Shown here one piece after another: positions 7,942 through 13,857 of a DNA stretch of 13,907 nucleotides. Numbering within the stretch: position 1 is the first letter of the stretch; every line of letters begins with the position of its first letter. This DNA comes from Rhizobiaceae bacterium (lineage in GTDB: Bacteria > Pseudomonadota > Alphaproteobacteria > Rhizobiales > Rhizobiaceae), in the NCBI GenBank assembly GCA_913776675.1, contig CAJYRE010000109.1, positions 1 through 13,907 on the forward strand, read 5' to 3'. The position numbers and the translations under genes are program-made. The notes under the pieces were generated by a model. The model made no database searches, had not been told where the DNA came from, and saw nothing but the letters and a program-made list of their open reading frames with translations.

Positions 7942-8565
7942 ATGTCAGATAGTGTTATTCTCTATACCAATCCTATGTCGCGTGGCCGTATTGTCCGCTG
8001 GCTTCTGGAGGAAATTGGACAGCCTTATCAGACCGAATGGCTTGATTACGGACCGCAGATGAAGAGCCCGGAATATCTGGCCATCAACCCCATGGGCAAA
8101 GTGCCTGCCATCCGCCACGGCAACGTGACTGTTTGCGACACAGCCGCAATTCTGGCCTATCTGGTTGACGCCTTCCCACAGGCAGGTCTTGCTCCCGCTG
8201 TCGGCGCACGCGCAGATTATTATCGTTGGATGTTTTTTGCCGCTGGCTCACTGGAAGCGGCCTGCACAAACAAAGCGTTGGGCGTGGAAGTGCCGCCAGA
8301 ACACACAAAATTCGTGGGATATGGCAGCCTAGAACTGGTAACAGAAACACTCGAACATGCCATTCAGCAAAAGCCTTTTCTGGGCGGAGAGGCATTTACG
8401 GCGGCTGATCTGTATATTGCCTCCGTGCTGAGCTTCAACATGATGTTTGGCAATATCGAAAAACGTCCGGCGCTGGTGGATTATGTTGCGCGCATGACCG
8501 ACCGCGATGCTTTCCGCCGGGCAGCAGCCATTGATGATGCCGCTGCGGCAGCAGCCCAAAAATAA
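7942..8565 (+). CDS. Glutathione S-transferase family protein
   Basis: A 207-residue, two-domain GST. The N-terminal thioredoxin-like domain (about 3-78) contains NPMSRGRIVRWLLEE (10-24), where Ser13 is a plausible glutathione-activating residue, then NPMGKVPAI (49-57) with the cis-proline, and CDTAAILAYL (65-74), where Asp66-Thr67 replaces the usual Glu-Ser that holds the gamma-glutamyl group. The helical C-terminal domain includes FLGGEAFTAADLYIASVL (146-163) with the conserved N-capping box Asp. The protein ends in an Ala-rich tail. GSTs attach glutathione to electrophiles or act as peroxidases; the substrate cannot be told. GGAGG at 7933 onward is a very good ribosome binding site for ATG 7942. 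Icd supplies NADPH, which keeps glutathione reduced, but the terminator between them argues against a shared transcript. Confidence 0.92.
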   Translation: MSDSVILYTNPMSRGRIVRWLLEEIGQPYQTEWLDYGPQMKSPEYLAINPMGKVPAIRHGNVTVCDTAAILAYLVDAFPQAGLAPAVGARADYYRWMFFAAGSLEAACTNKALGVEVPPEHTKFVGYGSLELVTETLEHAIQQKPFLGGEAFTAADLYIASVLSFNMMFGNIEKRPALVDYVARMTDRDAFRRAAAIDDAAAAAAQK

Positions 8566-8582
8566 CAAACTTATCGATAGGA

Positions 8583-8619
8583 TGATGGCATAAAGCTCTA
8601 ATTCATCTTTGTGCCATCA
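8583..8619. terminator. Long hairpin between convergent gst and diguanylate cyclase genes
   Basis: TGATGGCATAAAG (8583-8595) pairs with CTTTGTGCCATCA (8607-8619): 13 pairs, one a T-G wobble, around an 11-base loop. It starts 17 bases after the GST stop and ends 41 bases before the stop of the opposing gene. Neither strand has a tight T run right after the stem, so it may be a bidirectional terminator of imperfect form or a stabiliser of both mRNA 3' ends. Confidence 0.5.
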
Positions 8620-8660
8620 CCTGCCCTATCTCAATCTTTTGCCTATGGATCCGGCACCAG

Positions 8661-9923
8661 TCAGGGAAGATGAGAAACGGCCTCATGGGAATTGGCTGCC
8701 AGCGACCAAAGAGCAGGACCGGTCTGCCTTGAAGCGCCAATCTCCAAAGGCCGCATCACGGCACTGTCATTCGCGCCATATCCAGCCACGACACAATTTC
8801 GCCCCTGATCTTTGGCCTGATACAGCAATGTGTCAGCCTGCATAAGCCCTGTATCAAGGCCTTTGCCCGCATCAAGGGTGTGATAAATACCAATACTGAT
8901 GGTGATCTTGATCATTTCGTCACGCCAGACGACGGGCGTGTGCGAAACAATCATGCGAAGAGTTTCACAAAAATCGGTCCCCTTATGAGCGCGTGAAGCC
9001 GGAACAAACAAACCAAACTCTTCACCACCCATGCGGCAAAACACCATGTCATCCCGCAGCAATTCGGTAACAATTGCGGTGAAACGGCGCAACACTTCAT
9101 CTCCCGCGGCATGACCGTAGCGATCATTCACGGACTTGAAATGGTCAATATCAATCAGCGCGACAGCGCCGCCCGCTTCACCATATTTTTTATCAACGCG
9201 GTCATAAAAAGCGCGCCGGTTCAAAACACCTGTCAAACCATCCGTTTCCGAAGCAAGCTTATATTGTCTCAAGCTTCGCTCACGACACAAGGCAAAAACA
9301 CCAAAACACATGCCTAAGCTATTGCAATACAATATGAACATAACCACACCAAACCAGGATGTGGAGGAAATCCCGTTAACCTCGATAACAGGATAGAAAA
9401 TAGACATCGGAATGCGCAGAATCGTCAGAACGCCATACATAATGCCAATGACGATCAGCAGAATGCGCATGGGCAGGCGCTCTTTTTTCCATCCCTGCCA
9501 GACGGACCACAAAATAAGACAAAGCTGCGACACAATCAGTATGCTGAAAAGTAAAATTCGATTGTTGGGCACGCCATAAAACTGCGGAAACGTGAAATAA
9601 AGCAATAGCCATACCAACGGCTGTAAAAATGCAACCAGATAAGGCCTGGAAAAATGATCAAAAGCTCGAAAGCCGATCCAGATCAGGCCAACTCCAAAAA
9701 GAATAAAAAAAACACCGATACCGGTACCAATGCTTTCAGCAGCAATTCCTCTCAAGGCCTGCAACATTTGCCCACAGCAGATGCAAGAATAGCCAATGGC
9801 CCATAAAGCTGCTTCAGCCGATTTTCTGTCAAAATACCAACTAATAAGCATCATCATCGCCACCATGAGTGACGCGACCAATCCACAAAGGTTTAAAGTC
9901 GGAACATTAAAGAGTGAAACCAA
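8661..9923 (-). CDS. Seven-helix membrane diguanylate cyclase (GGDEF)
   Basis: A 420-residue inner-membrane protein expected to make cyclic di-GMP from two GTP. About seven hydrophobic segments (roughly residues 10-30, 37-57, 66-86, 95-113, 121-141, 151-170, 188-210) form a sensor of unknown ligand. The GGDEF domain follows at about 222-380: DGLTGVLNRRAF (228-239), IDIDHFKSVNDRYGHAAGDE (257-276) with the metal-binding Asp, the active-site GGEEF (299-303) and YQAKDQGRN (368-376). The product-inhibition I-site, which should read RxxD just before it, reads R290-D-D-M293, so feedback inhibition may be lost. A 40-residue tail without known motifs ends the protein. The start is TTG at 9923 without a clear ribosome binding site; an in-frame TAA lies just upstream and later ATGs (from residue 20) would cut into the first helix. 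Probably a single-gene unit. No phosphodiesterase (EAL) domain is present. Confidence 0.92.
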   Translation of the reverse strand: MVSLFNVPTLNLCGLVASLMVAMMMLISWYFDRKSAEAALWAIGYSCICCGQMLQALRGIAAESIGTGIGVFFILFGVGLIWIGFRAFDHFSRPYLVAFLQPLVWLLLYFTFPQFYGVPNNRILLFSILIVSQLCLILWSVWQGWKKERLPMRILLIVIGIMYGVLTILRIPMSIFYPVIEVNGISSTSWFGVVMFILYCNSLGMCFGVFALCRERSLRQYKLASETDGLTGVLNRRAFYDRVDKKYGEAGGAVALIDIDHFKSVNDRYGHAAGDEVLRRFTAIVTELLRDDMVFCRMGGEEFGLFVPASRAHKGTDFCETLRMIVSHTPVVWRDEMIKITISIGIYHTLDAGKGLDTGLMQADTLLYQAKDQGRNCVVAGYGANDSAVMRPLEIGASRQTGPALWSLAANSHEAVSHLP

Positions 9924-10323
9924 GGCACATTAAACCATTTTGGGTGATCAGCACTTTGCAACAATCCGGTAGAAAGAAACAAAATGCAACCTTTTTGCAC
10001 GAGACACTGATACATATGAAATTACAAAATACTCGTAAATATTGATCGATGACGAGCTACAATCAATAAAAAAACAAGACATCCAACACATAAAATCGTC
10101 GCAACTAATGGCATACAGATCATATAATTCAACCTTGGATTATACTGGAGCAACCAATATTTGCGCTTTGTCATTTATAATAATAAATCTATCTATTGCG
10201 ACCAACACAACATACGCCACAGCAGAATAAGCCACTCCATTCCCGCATTGTCCACATAAAATCTGGCCACCGCTTCTCACAGCAACTCTTGACGCAGCAC
10301 GTACCACATCGCAAATAAGAAGC
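9924..10323. other. AT-rich 400-base gap with control elements; no convincing gene
   Basis: This gap separates the divergent diguanylate cyclase and RBBP9-type hydrolase genes and is visibly richer in A and T than the genes around it. It must contain both promoters. One candidate for the rightward gene is TTGTCA (10168-10173) with TATCTA (10190-10195), 16 bases apart. A perfect inverted repeat, TGCAA (9985-9989) and TTGCA (9995-9999), lies about 65 bases before the cyclase start and could be an operator. A 62-codon TTG-start frame (10042-10230) has no ribosome binding site or recognisable motif, and I do not accept it as a gene. Confidence 0.5.
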
Positions 10324-10872
10324 ATGAAAGCATCGCACGCAGATATTCTTATCGTTCCCGGATACACAAACTCGGGTCCGGATCACTGGCAAACACGCTG
10401 GGAAAACAAGCTCTCATCCGCACGACGGGTGGAACAGACCGAATGGTCCAAACCCGTCCGCGAGGATTGGGTTGAGCGCCTGACGCAAGAGGTCAATCGC
10501 GCTGAAAAGCCAGTTGTTCTGGTGGCGCATTCTCTGGGGGTTCCGACCGTTATTCACGCTGTGCCGCATTTTCGCAGCAAAATTGCCGGTGCCTTTCTGG
10601 TTGCGCCGCCCGACGTGGCCAATGCAGCCATCAAACCAAAACATTTGATGACCTTCGGGCCCTACCCCCGCACACCTCTTCCATTCCCCACCTTGATGAT
10701 TGCCAGCCGCAATGACCCCTTCGGCAGTTTCGAACATGCCGATGATATTGCCAAAGCCTGGGGCGCATCTCTGATTGACGCTGGAGAGGCGGGCCATATC
10801 AACGCAGAGTCCGGCCACGGTCCATGGCCGGAAGGCACCATGGTATTTGCACAATTTCTTGCAAAACTTTAA
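10324..10872 (+). CDS. RBBP9/YdeN-family alpha/beta hydrolase
   Basis: A 182-residue small serine hydrolase. The N-terminal strand ends in VPGYTNSGPDHWQTRWE (11-27), the hallmark of the RBBP9/YdeN family. The nucleophile elbow is VAHSLG (67-72) with Ser70. The acid is Asp131 in SRNDPFG, and the base is His158 in GEAGHIN, followed by the family-typical SGHGPWPEG (163-171). Length and the missing lid fit the family. Members are intracellular hydrolases of unknown natural substrate. ATG 10324 has only a weak AAGAAG upstream. The gene ends 245 bases before purC on the same strand; it may be independent, as a possible purC promoter lies in that gap. Confidence 0.9.
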   Translation: MKASHADILIVPGYTNSGPDHWQTRWENKLSSARRVEQTEWSKPVREDWVERLTQEVNRAEKPVVLVAHSLGVPTVIHAVPHFRSKIAGAFLVAPPDVANAAIKPKHLMTFGPYPRTPLPFPTLMIASRNDPFGSFEHADDIAKAWGASLIDAGEAGHINAESGHGPWPEGTMVFAQFLAKL

Positions 10873-10909
10873 GAGACGCTTTCAACAGTTATCCATGCCT
10901 TTCTTGGCC

Positions 10910-10940
10910 TTGGCGTTTCACGGTTGGGCTGAGATATGAT
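10910..10940 (+). promoter_or_regulatory. Candidate promoter of the purC-purS-purQ genes
   Basis: TTGGCG (10910-10915) and TATGAT (10935-10940) are separated by 19 bases, a little long. The -10-like box matches the sigma-70 consensus at five of six positions. The implied leader to the purC start is about 170 bases, long enough for control, but I see no recognisable purine riboswitch in it. Confidence 0.3.
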
Positions 10941-11117
10941 AGAGAGTGTTGTGACAATATTTGATGCGCAGTGCGATGATTCATCCGCGCCTTTGGCGGA
11001 AAATCATGAAAGGGGGCAAGAGCCGGATTGTGAAAAGCTGCGTTTTCCGTTATGGACCGCCTCAAACACTGACACAGAGCGTCCCGCGTGAGACGCCAAC
11101 AATAGAGACAAGCCGTC

Positions 11118-11882
11118 ATGAACCGTCGCCGCCGTATTTACGAAGGCAAGGCCAAGATCCTGTATGAGGGTCCTGAGCCAGGCACGCTGATCCAGTTTTT
11201 CAAAGATGACGCGACAGCCTTCAACAAGAAAAAACATGATGTCATTGACGGAAAAGGCGTTCTGAACAATCGCATTTGCGAATATGTTTATACGAACCTC
11301 AACAAGATCGGCATCCCTACGCATTTCATCCGCCGTCTGAACATGCGCGAACAATTGATCAAAGAGGTGGAAATCATTCCACTCCAGATCGTGGTGCGCA
11401 ATGTGGCTGCTGGCTCGCTGTCAAAGCGGCTGGGCATTGAGGAAGGCGTGGTTTTGCCGCGCTCCATCATCGAATTTTACTATAAGTCGGATGCGCTGGA
11501 AGACCCGATCGTGTCTGAAGAGCATATTACGGCTTTTGGCTGGGCAAATCCGGCCGAGCTGGACGACATCATGGCGCTGGCCATCCGCATCAACGACTTC
11601 CTCAGCGGGCTTTTTCTGGGTATCGGCATCCAACTGGTGGATTTCAAGATTGAGTGCGGTCGCCTATATGAAGGCGACATGATGCGCATTATCCTTGCAG
11701 ACGAGATTTCGCCCGATAGCTGCCGCCTCTGGGACATTGAAACCCACGAAAAGCTGGACCGGGACCGTTTCCGCAATGATATGGGCGGCCTTTTGGAAGC
11801 CTATCAGGAAGTTGCCCGCCGTCTTGGTATTATCAATGAAAACGAACCCGTTCGCGGCACTGGTCCGGTTCTGGTCAAGTAA
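11118..11882 (+). CDS. purC: Phosphoribosylaminoimidazole-succinocarboxamide (SAICAR) synthase
   Basis: Purine synthesis enzyme that joins CAIR and aspartate with ATP to give SAICAR, in the cytoplasm. A 254-residue single-domain protein of usual bacterial length. The start [19 protein letters not shown] (3-21) contains the glycine-rich phosphate-binding EGKAK element. [15 protein letters not shown] (38-52), [15 protein letters not shown] (92-106, substrate-binding arginine and serine) and the signature [10 protein letters not shown] (173-182) followed by [13 protein letters not shown] (194-206) cover the active site. ATG 11118 is preceded by a modest GAGACAAG. The gene is followed after 17 bases by purS, so the two are certainly co-transcribed. 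The sequence closely resembles rhizobial PurC as I remember it. Confidence 0.96.
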   Translation: MNRRRRIYEGKAKILYEGPEPGTLIQFFKDDATAFNKKKHDVIDGKGVLNNRICEYVYTNLNKIGIPTHFIRRLNMREQLIKEVEIIPLQIVVRNVAAGSLSKRLGIEEGVVLPRSIIEFYYKSDALEDPIVSEEHITAFGWANPAELDDIMALAIRINDFLSGLFLGIGIQLVDFKIECGRLYEGDMMRIILADEISPDSCRLWDIETHEKLDRDRFRNDMGGLLEAYQEVARRLGIINENEPVRGTGPVLVK

Positions 11883-11899
11883 GTTTTGGAGACACATTC

Positions 11900-12142
11900 G
11901 TGATTAAGGCTCGCGTCACCGTCACTTTGAAGAACGGCGTTCTGGACCCGCAGGGAAAAGCAATCGAAGGCGCACTGGGTGCCTTGGGCTTTGATGGTGT
12001 CAACCAGGTGCGTCAGGGTAAGGTTTTCGATCTTGTTGTCGAAACCTCTGACAAGGCTCAGGCCGAAGAACAGATCAAGGCCATGTGCGAAAAGCTTCTG
12101 GCCAACACTGTAATCGAGAATTACGCGATTTCAATCGCCTGA
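11900..12142 (+). CDS. purS: FGAM synthase subunit PurS
   Basis: An 80-residue small subunit of formylglycinamidine ribonucleotide synthetase. In organisms with the split enzyme, PurS bridges the glutaminase PurQ and the synthetase PurL and helps channel ammonia. The fold is recognised from KARVTVTLKNGVLDPQGKAI (3-22), GFDGVNQVRQGKVFDL (30-45) and a final strand ENYAISI (73-79). The start is GTG at 11900, preceded by GGAG at 11888-11891; an ATG start is not available near here. It lies 17 bases after purC and 115 bases before purQ; the wider second gap holds two hairpins. Confidence 0.95.
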   Translation: MIKARVTVTLKNGVLDPQGKAIEGALGALGFDGVNQVRQGKVFDLVVETSDKAQAEEQIKAMCEKLLANTVIENYAISIA

Positions 12143-12155
12143 AATGACACGTTCA

Positions 12156-12221
12156 GGGCAGCGTTTAGCCTCAGACGAGCGCTTCCCATCGCCTTTTCAA
12201 ACGTCCTCACATGATTGAGGA
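12156..12221 (+). other. Two hairpins in the purS-purQ gap
   Basis: The 115 bases between purS and purQ hold two possible stems. In the first, GGG (12156-12158) and AGCG (12160-12163) pair with CGCT (12180-12183) and CCC (12185-12187), with one mismatch. In the second, TCCTCA (12204-12209) pairs perfectly with TGAGGA (12216-12221) around CATGAT. Neither is followed by a T run. They could be processing or stabilising sites that adjust PurS and PurQ levels within one transcript. Confidence 0.3.
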
Positions 12222-12257
12222 TTGGCAGAAACACAAAGCAAGGTTCGAGCCGTAGCC

Positions 12258-12932
12258 ATGAAATCAGCCGTTGTCCAACTCCCCGGCCTTAACCGCGACC
12301 GTGATATGATTGCGGCCCTGACCAAGATTTCCGGCACCGCACCCATCACCGTCTGGCAGACAGAAACGGAACTTCCGGATGTTGATTTGATTGTCATCCC
12401 CGGTGGATTTTCCTATGGTGATTACCTGCGCTGTGGTGCCATTGCAGCCCGTATGCCTGTCATGCAGGCCATCAAGGCCAAAGCCGAACAGGGTGTGAAG
12501 GTTCTGGGCGTCTGCAATGGCTTTCAGATTCTTCTGGAAGCTGGCATGCTGCCCGGCGCATTGATGCGCAATGCATCGCTCAAATTTGTCTGCCGCGAAG
12601 TGAAGATCGAAGTGGCGAACGACGAGACAGATTTCACCCGCGCCTATGCCAAAGGCCAGGTTATCCGCTGCCCCGTTGCCCATCACGATGGCAATTATTT
12701 TGCCGATGCCGAGACACTTCAACGTATTGAAGACAATGGCCAAGTGGTTTTCCGCTATGCAGAAGGCACCAATCCGAATGGCTCCGTGAACAATATTGCT
12801 GGCATTATCAATGCAGGCGGCAATGTTCTGGGCATGATGCCACATCCTGAAAACCTGATTGAAGCCGCGCATGGTGGCAATGATGGACGCGGTATCTTTG
12901 CGTCTGCCCTGAATGTGATTGCTGCCGCCTGA
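12258..12932 (+). CDS. purQ: FGAM synthase glutaminase subunit PurQ
   Basis: A 224-residue class I glutamine amidotransferase that releases ammonia from glutamine for FGAM synthesis, acting with PurS and PurL. The nucleophile is Cys86 in [11 protein letters not shown]; the rest of the triad is His196 and Glu198 in [27 protein letters not shown] (45-63) forms the oxyanion and P-loop region typical of PurQ. I place the start at ATG 12258 because the protein then begins [12 protein letters not shown], as I recall for rhizobial PurQ; AAGG lies about 14 bases upstream, rather far. A TTG at 12222 would add 12 residues but has no usable ribosome binding site. No purL follows directly, so that gene must be elsewhere, beyond a lipoprotein gene or further. 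Confidence 0.96.
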   Translation: MKSAVVQLPGLNRDRDMIAALTKISGTAPITVWQTETELPDVDLIVIPGGFSYGDYLRCGAIAARMPVMQAIKAKAEQGVKVLGVCNGFQILLEAGMLPGALMRNASLKFVCREVKIEVANDETDFTRAYAKGQVIRCPVAHHDGNYFADAETLQRIEDNGQVVFRYAEGTNPNGSVNNIAGIINAGGNVLGMMPHPENLIEAAHGGNDGRGIFASALNVIAAA

Positions 12933-13005
12933 AGATTGCCACGATAAATGGCCAGATAGAATGGCAAGACATTTTTGCTATCCATAAAGCTTCAAGCATA
13001 CACGC

Positions 13006-13043
13006 TCCAAGGCTGCCAGCCACAGGTCGCTGACAGCCTTGGA
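13006..13043 (+). terminator. Long hairpin between purQ and the lipoprotein gene
   Basis: TCCAAGGCTG (13006-13015) pairs perfectly with CAGCCTTGGA (13034-13043). Inside, after one C.A mismatch, CAGC (13017-13020) pairs with GCTG (13029-13032) around CACAGGTC. The stem is followed by CGTATTTCCG, not a true T run. It may end the purine transcript inefficiently or be a leader structure of the lipoprotein mRNA, whose ATG is 23 bases further on. Confidence 0.45.
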
Positions 13044-13066
13044 CGTATTTCCGACAGGATGAGAAT

Positions 13067-13453
13067 ATGCGTCAAATTTATACTCTGGCCTGCCTTGCCA
13101 GCCTTGCAACACTGGCCTCCTGCGCATCAACGCCATCGGCTCCCCCAGCGGGCCGCAGCGCAGAAGAAGTGATGCATCGGGTGATGAAAGGGGCATCCAG
13201 TTGCTGGTTCAAGTCCGCAGACCCCGCTTTCAAAGCCTATAAAATGGATGCCGAGCTGACCTCCTTCTCTGGCCAGCCGCGCATTTTGCTGGTCCGCAAG
13301 GGATCAAATGACATTCGCCCGCTTTTGGTGGTGATGGCAACGGGTACACCTGCTAAAATGCAGGCTTTTGGCCCGCTGATGAATGAGCCTGTCTCCGGGC
13401 GGATTGCAACCGATGTGAAGCGTTGGGCAGGCGGCAATCCGGGTTGCAGCTAA
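13067..13453 (+). CDS. Small lipoprotein of unknown function
   Basis: A 128-residue protein with a lipoprotein signal: MRQIYTLACL, a hydrophobic stretch, then the lipobox LASC with Cys19 as the predicted lipidated residue. The mature protein starts with a Ser/Pro/Ala-rich linker (20-32). With Ala20-Ser21 after the Cys and no Asp at +2, the outer membrane is the likelier destination. The mature region contains SCWFKSADPAFKAYKMD (about 44-60) and ends WAGGNPGCS; its two cysteines (45 and 127) could form a disulphide. I do not recognise a named domain, though I recall similar short lipoproteins in rhizobia. AGGA lies before ATG 13067 at good spacing. It follows purQ by 134 bases across a long hairpin and might be partly co-transcribed, but no purine role is implied. 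Confidence 0.85.
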   Translation: MRQIYTLACLASLATLASCASTPSAPPAGRSAEEVMHRVMKGASSCWFKSADPAFKAYKMDAELTSFSGQPRILLVRKGSNDIRPLLVVMATGTPAKMQAFGPLMNEPVSGRIATDVKRWAGGNPGCS

Positions 13454-13464
13454 TATCAAGTTTT

Positions 13465-13507
13465 GTCTGATCTTGTCGTTTCGGCAAGATCAGACTTCGG
13501 TCTTGAT
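13465..13507. terminator. Alternative hairpins between convergent lipoprotein and DUF1127 genes
   Basis: GTCTGATCTTG (13465-13475) pairs perfectly with CAAGATCAGAC (13485-13495), an 11-base stem with a nine-base loop. The 3' arm can instead pair forward: ATCAGAC (13489-13495), a TTCG tetraloop, then GTCT and GAT with one bulged T (13500-13507). The two folds exclude each other. Downstream on the plus strand the sequence is AT-rich (TAAAAATTAAAAAG) but has no T run. It probably serves as a terminator between the convergent genes. Confidence 0.5.
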
Positions 13508-13761
13508 TAAAAATTAAAAAGATAGAGTGATTTTTTCAGCTCACTATTGGCCTCTTCAGGCGTTATGCCAATATCGCGCAACAATCCATCATCAAGATCA
13601 GCAAGATTGATACGGGTTGATCGCATGAGCCACCACCAGGCAATCCGCTGACGAACGTGTCTGATCCATGTCCTGCGGGGATGGCTCTGCGGTGAACGCT
13701 CGACAATCGCGCTTTCCGACATACTCACAGAGTCAATTGTATTTATTGTCACCATTTCCAT
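13507..13761 (-). CDS. DUF1127 small basic protein (YjiS-like)
   Basis: With the start I prefer, an 84-residue protein. The DUF1127 domain is near its C-terminus: the tryptophan-rich IAWWWLMRSTR (40-50) and then the family signature LADLDDGLLRDIGIT (53-67). The middle (SHPRRTWIRHVRQR) is strongly basic. The family is common in alphaproteobacteria; work on members in Agrobacterium and Rhodobacter, as I recall it, links them to RNA binding and to phosphate and carbon metabolism, but the role of this one is unknown. I chose ATG 13761 because AGGG lies seven bases before it; the frame stays open to 13857, but a start there would lie within the opposing gene's control region and first codon. ATGs at 13764 and 13755 are also possible. 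It is divergent from a MocR-type regulator, an arrangement that recalls yjiS-yjiR of E. coli. Confidence 0.83.
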   Translation of the reverse strand: MEMVTINTIDSVSMSESAIVERSPQSHPRRTWIRHVRQRIAWWWLMRSTRINLADLDDGLLRDIGITPEEANSELKKSLYLFNF

Positions 13762-13857
13762 CATCACACCCTGACAATTCAATCGTAAAACGCTTGCTCT
13801 TGGTATAAAAACAGATACAATATCTGAAAATATAATGACAATAAGGATAATTGTCAT
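13745..13857. promoter_or_regulatory. Divergent control region with four TGACAAT boxes
   Basis: Four exact copies of one heptamer occur in 112 bases: ATTGTCA at 13745-13751, TGACAAT at 13772-13778, TGACAAT at 13836-13842 and ATTGTCA at 13850-13856. The last pair extends to an eight-base perfect inverted repeat (13835-13842 and 13850-13857). A separate palindrome, CAGATA-CAA-TATCTG, lies at 13812-13826. TATAAT at 13831-13836 is a perfect -10 hexamer on the plus strand but lacks a good -35. The region lies between the DUF1127 gene and the regulator, so binding by that regulator is the natural guess. Confidence 0.5.

Noticed and set aside
10042..10230. A 62-codon TTG-start frame in the AT-rich gap
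   Set aside because: No ribosome binding site, no recognisable motif, and a weak start codon in low-complexity AT-rich sequence.
10936..11091. A 51-codon ATG frame in the gap before purC (MIESVVTIFDAQC...)
   Set aside because: Its ATG is part of the best -10 box in the gap, it uses the rare ATA codon twice near the start, it lacks a clear ribosome binding site, and I recognise no family. It could be a leader peptide but I cannot support it.
12144..12218. A 24-codon frame directly after the purS stop
   Set aside because: No ribosome binding site and no motif; its sequence overlaps the two hairpins in this gap, which explain it as well.
12222..12257. A TTG start adding 12 residues to PurQ
   Set aside because: The GAGG before it is only two bases away, and PurQ proteins as I recall start at the [10 protein letters not shown] segment.
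13762..13857. N-terminal extension of the DUF1127 protein to the far start at 13857
   Set aside because: The extension would lie across the divergent control region and the other gene's start codon; a proper ribosome binding site precedes ATG 13761.
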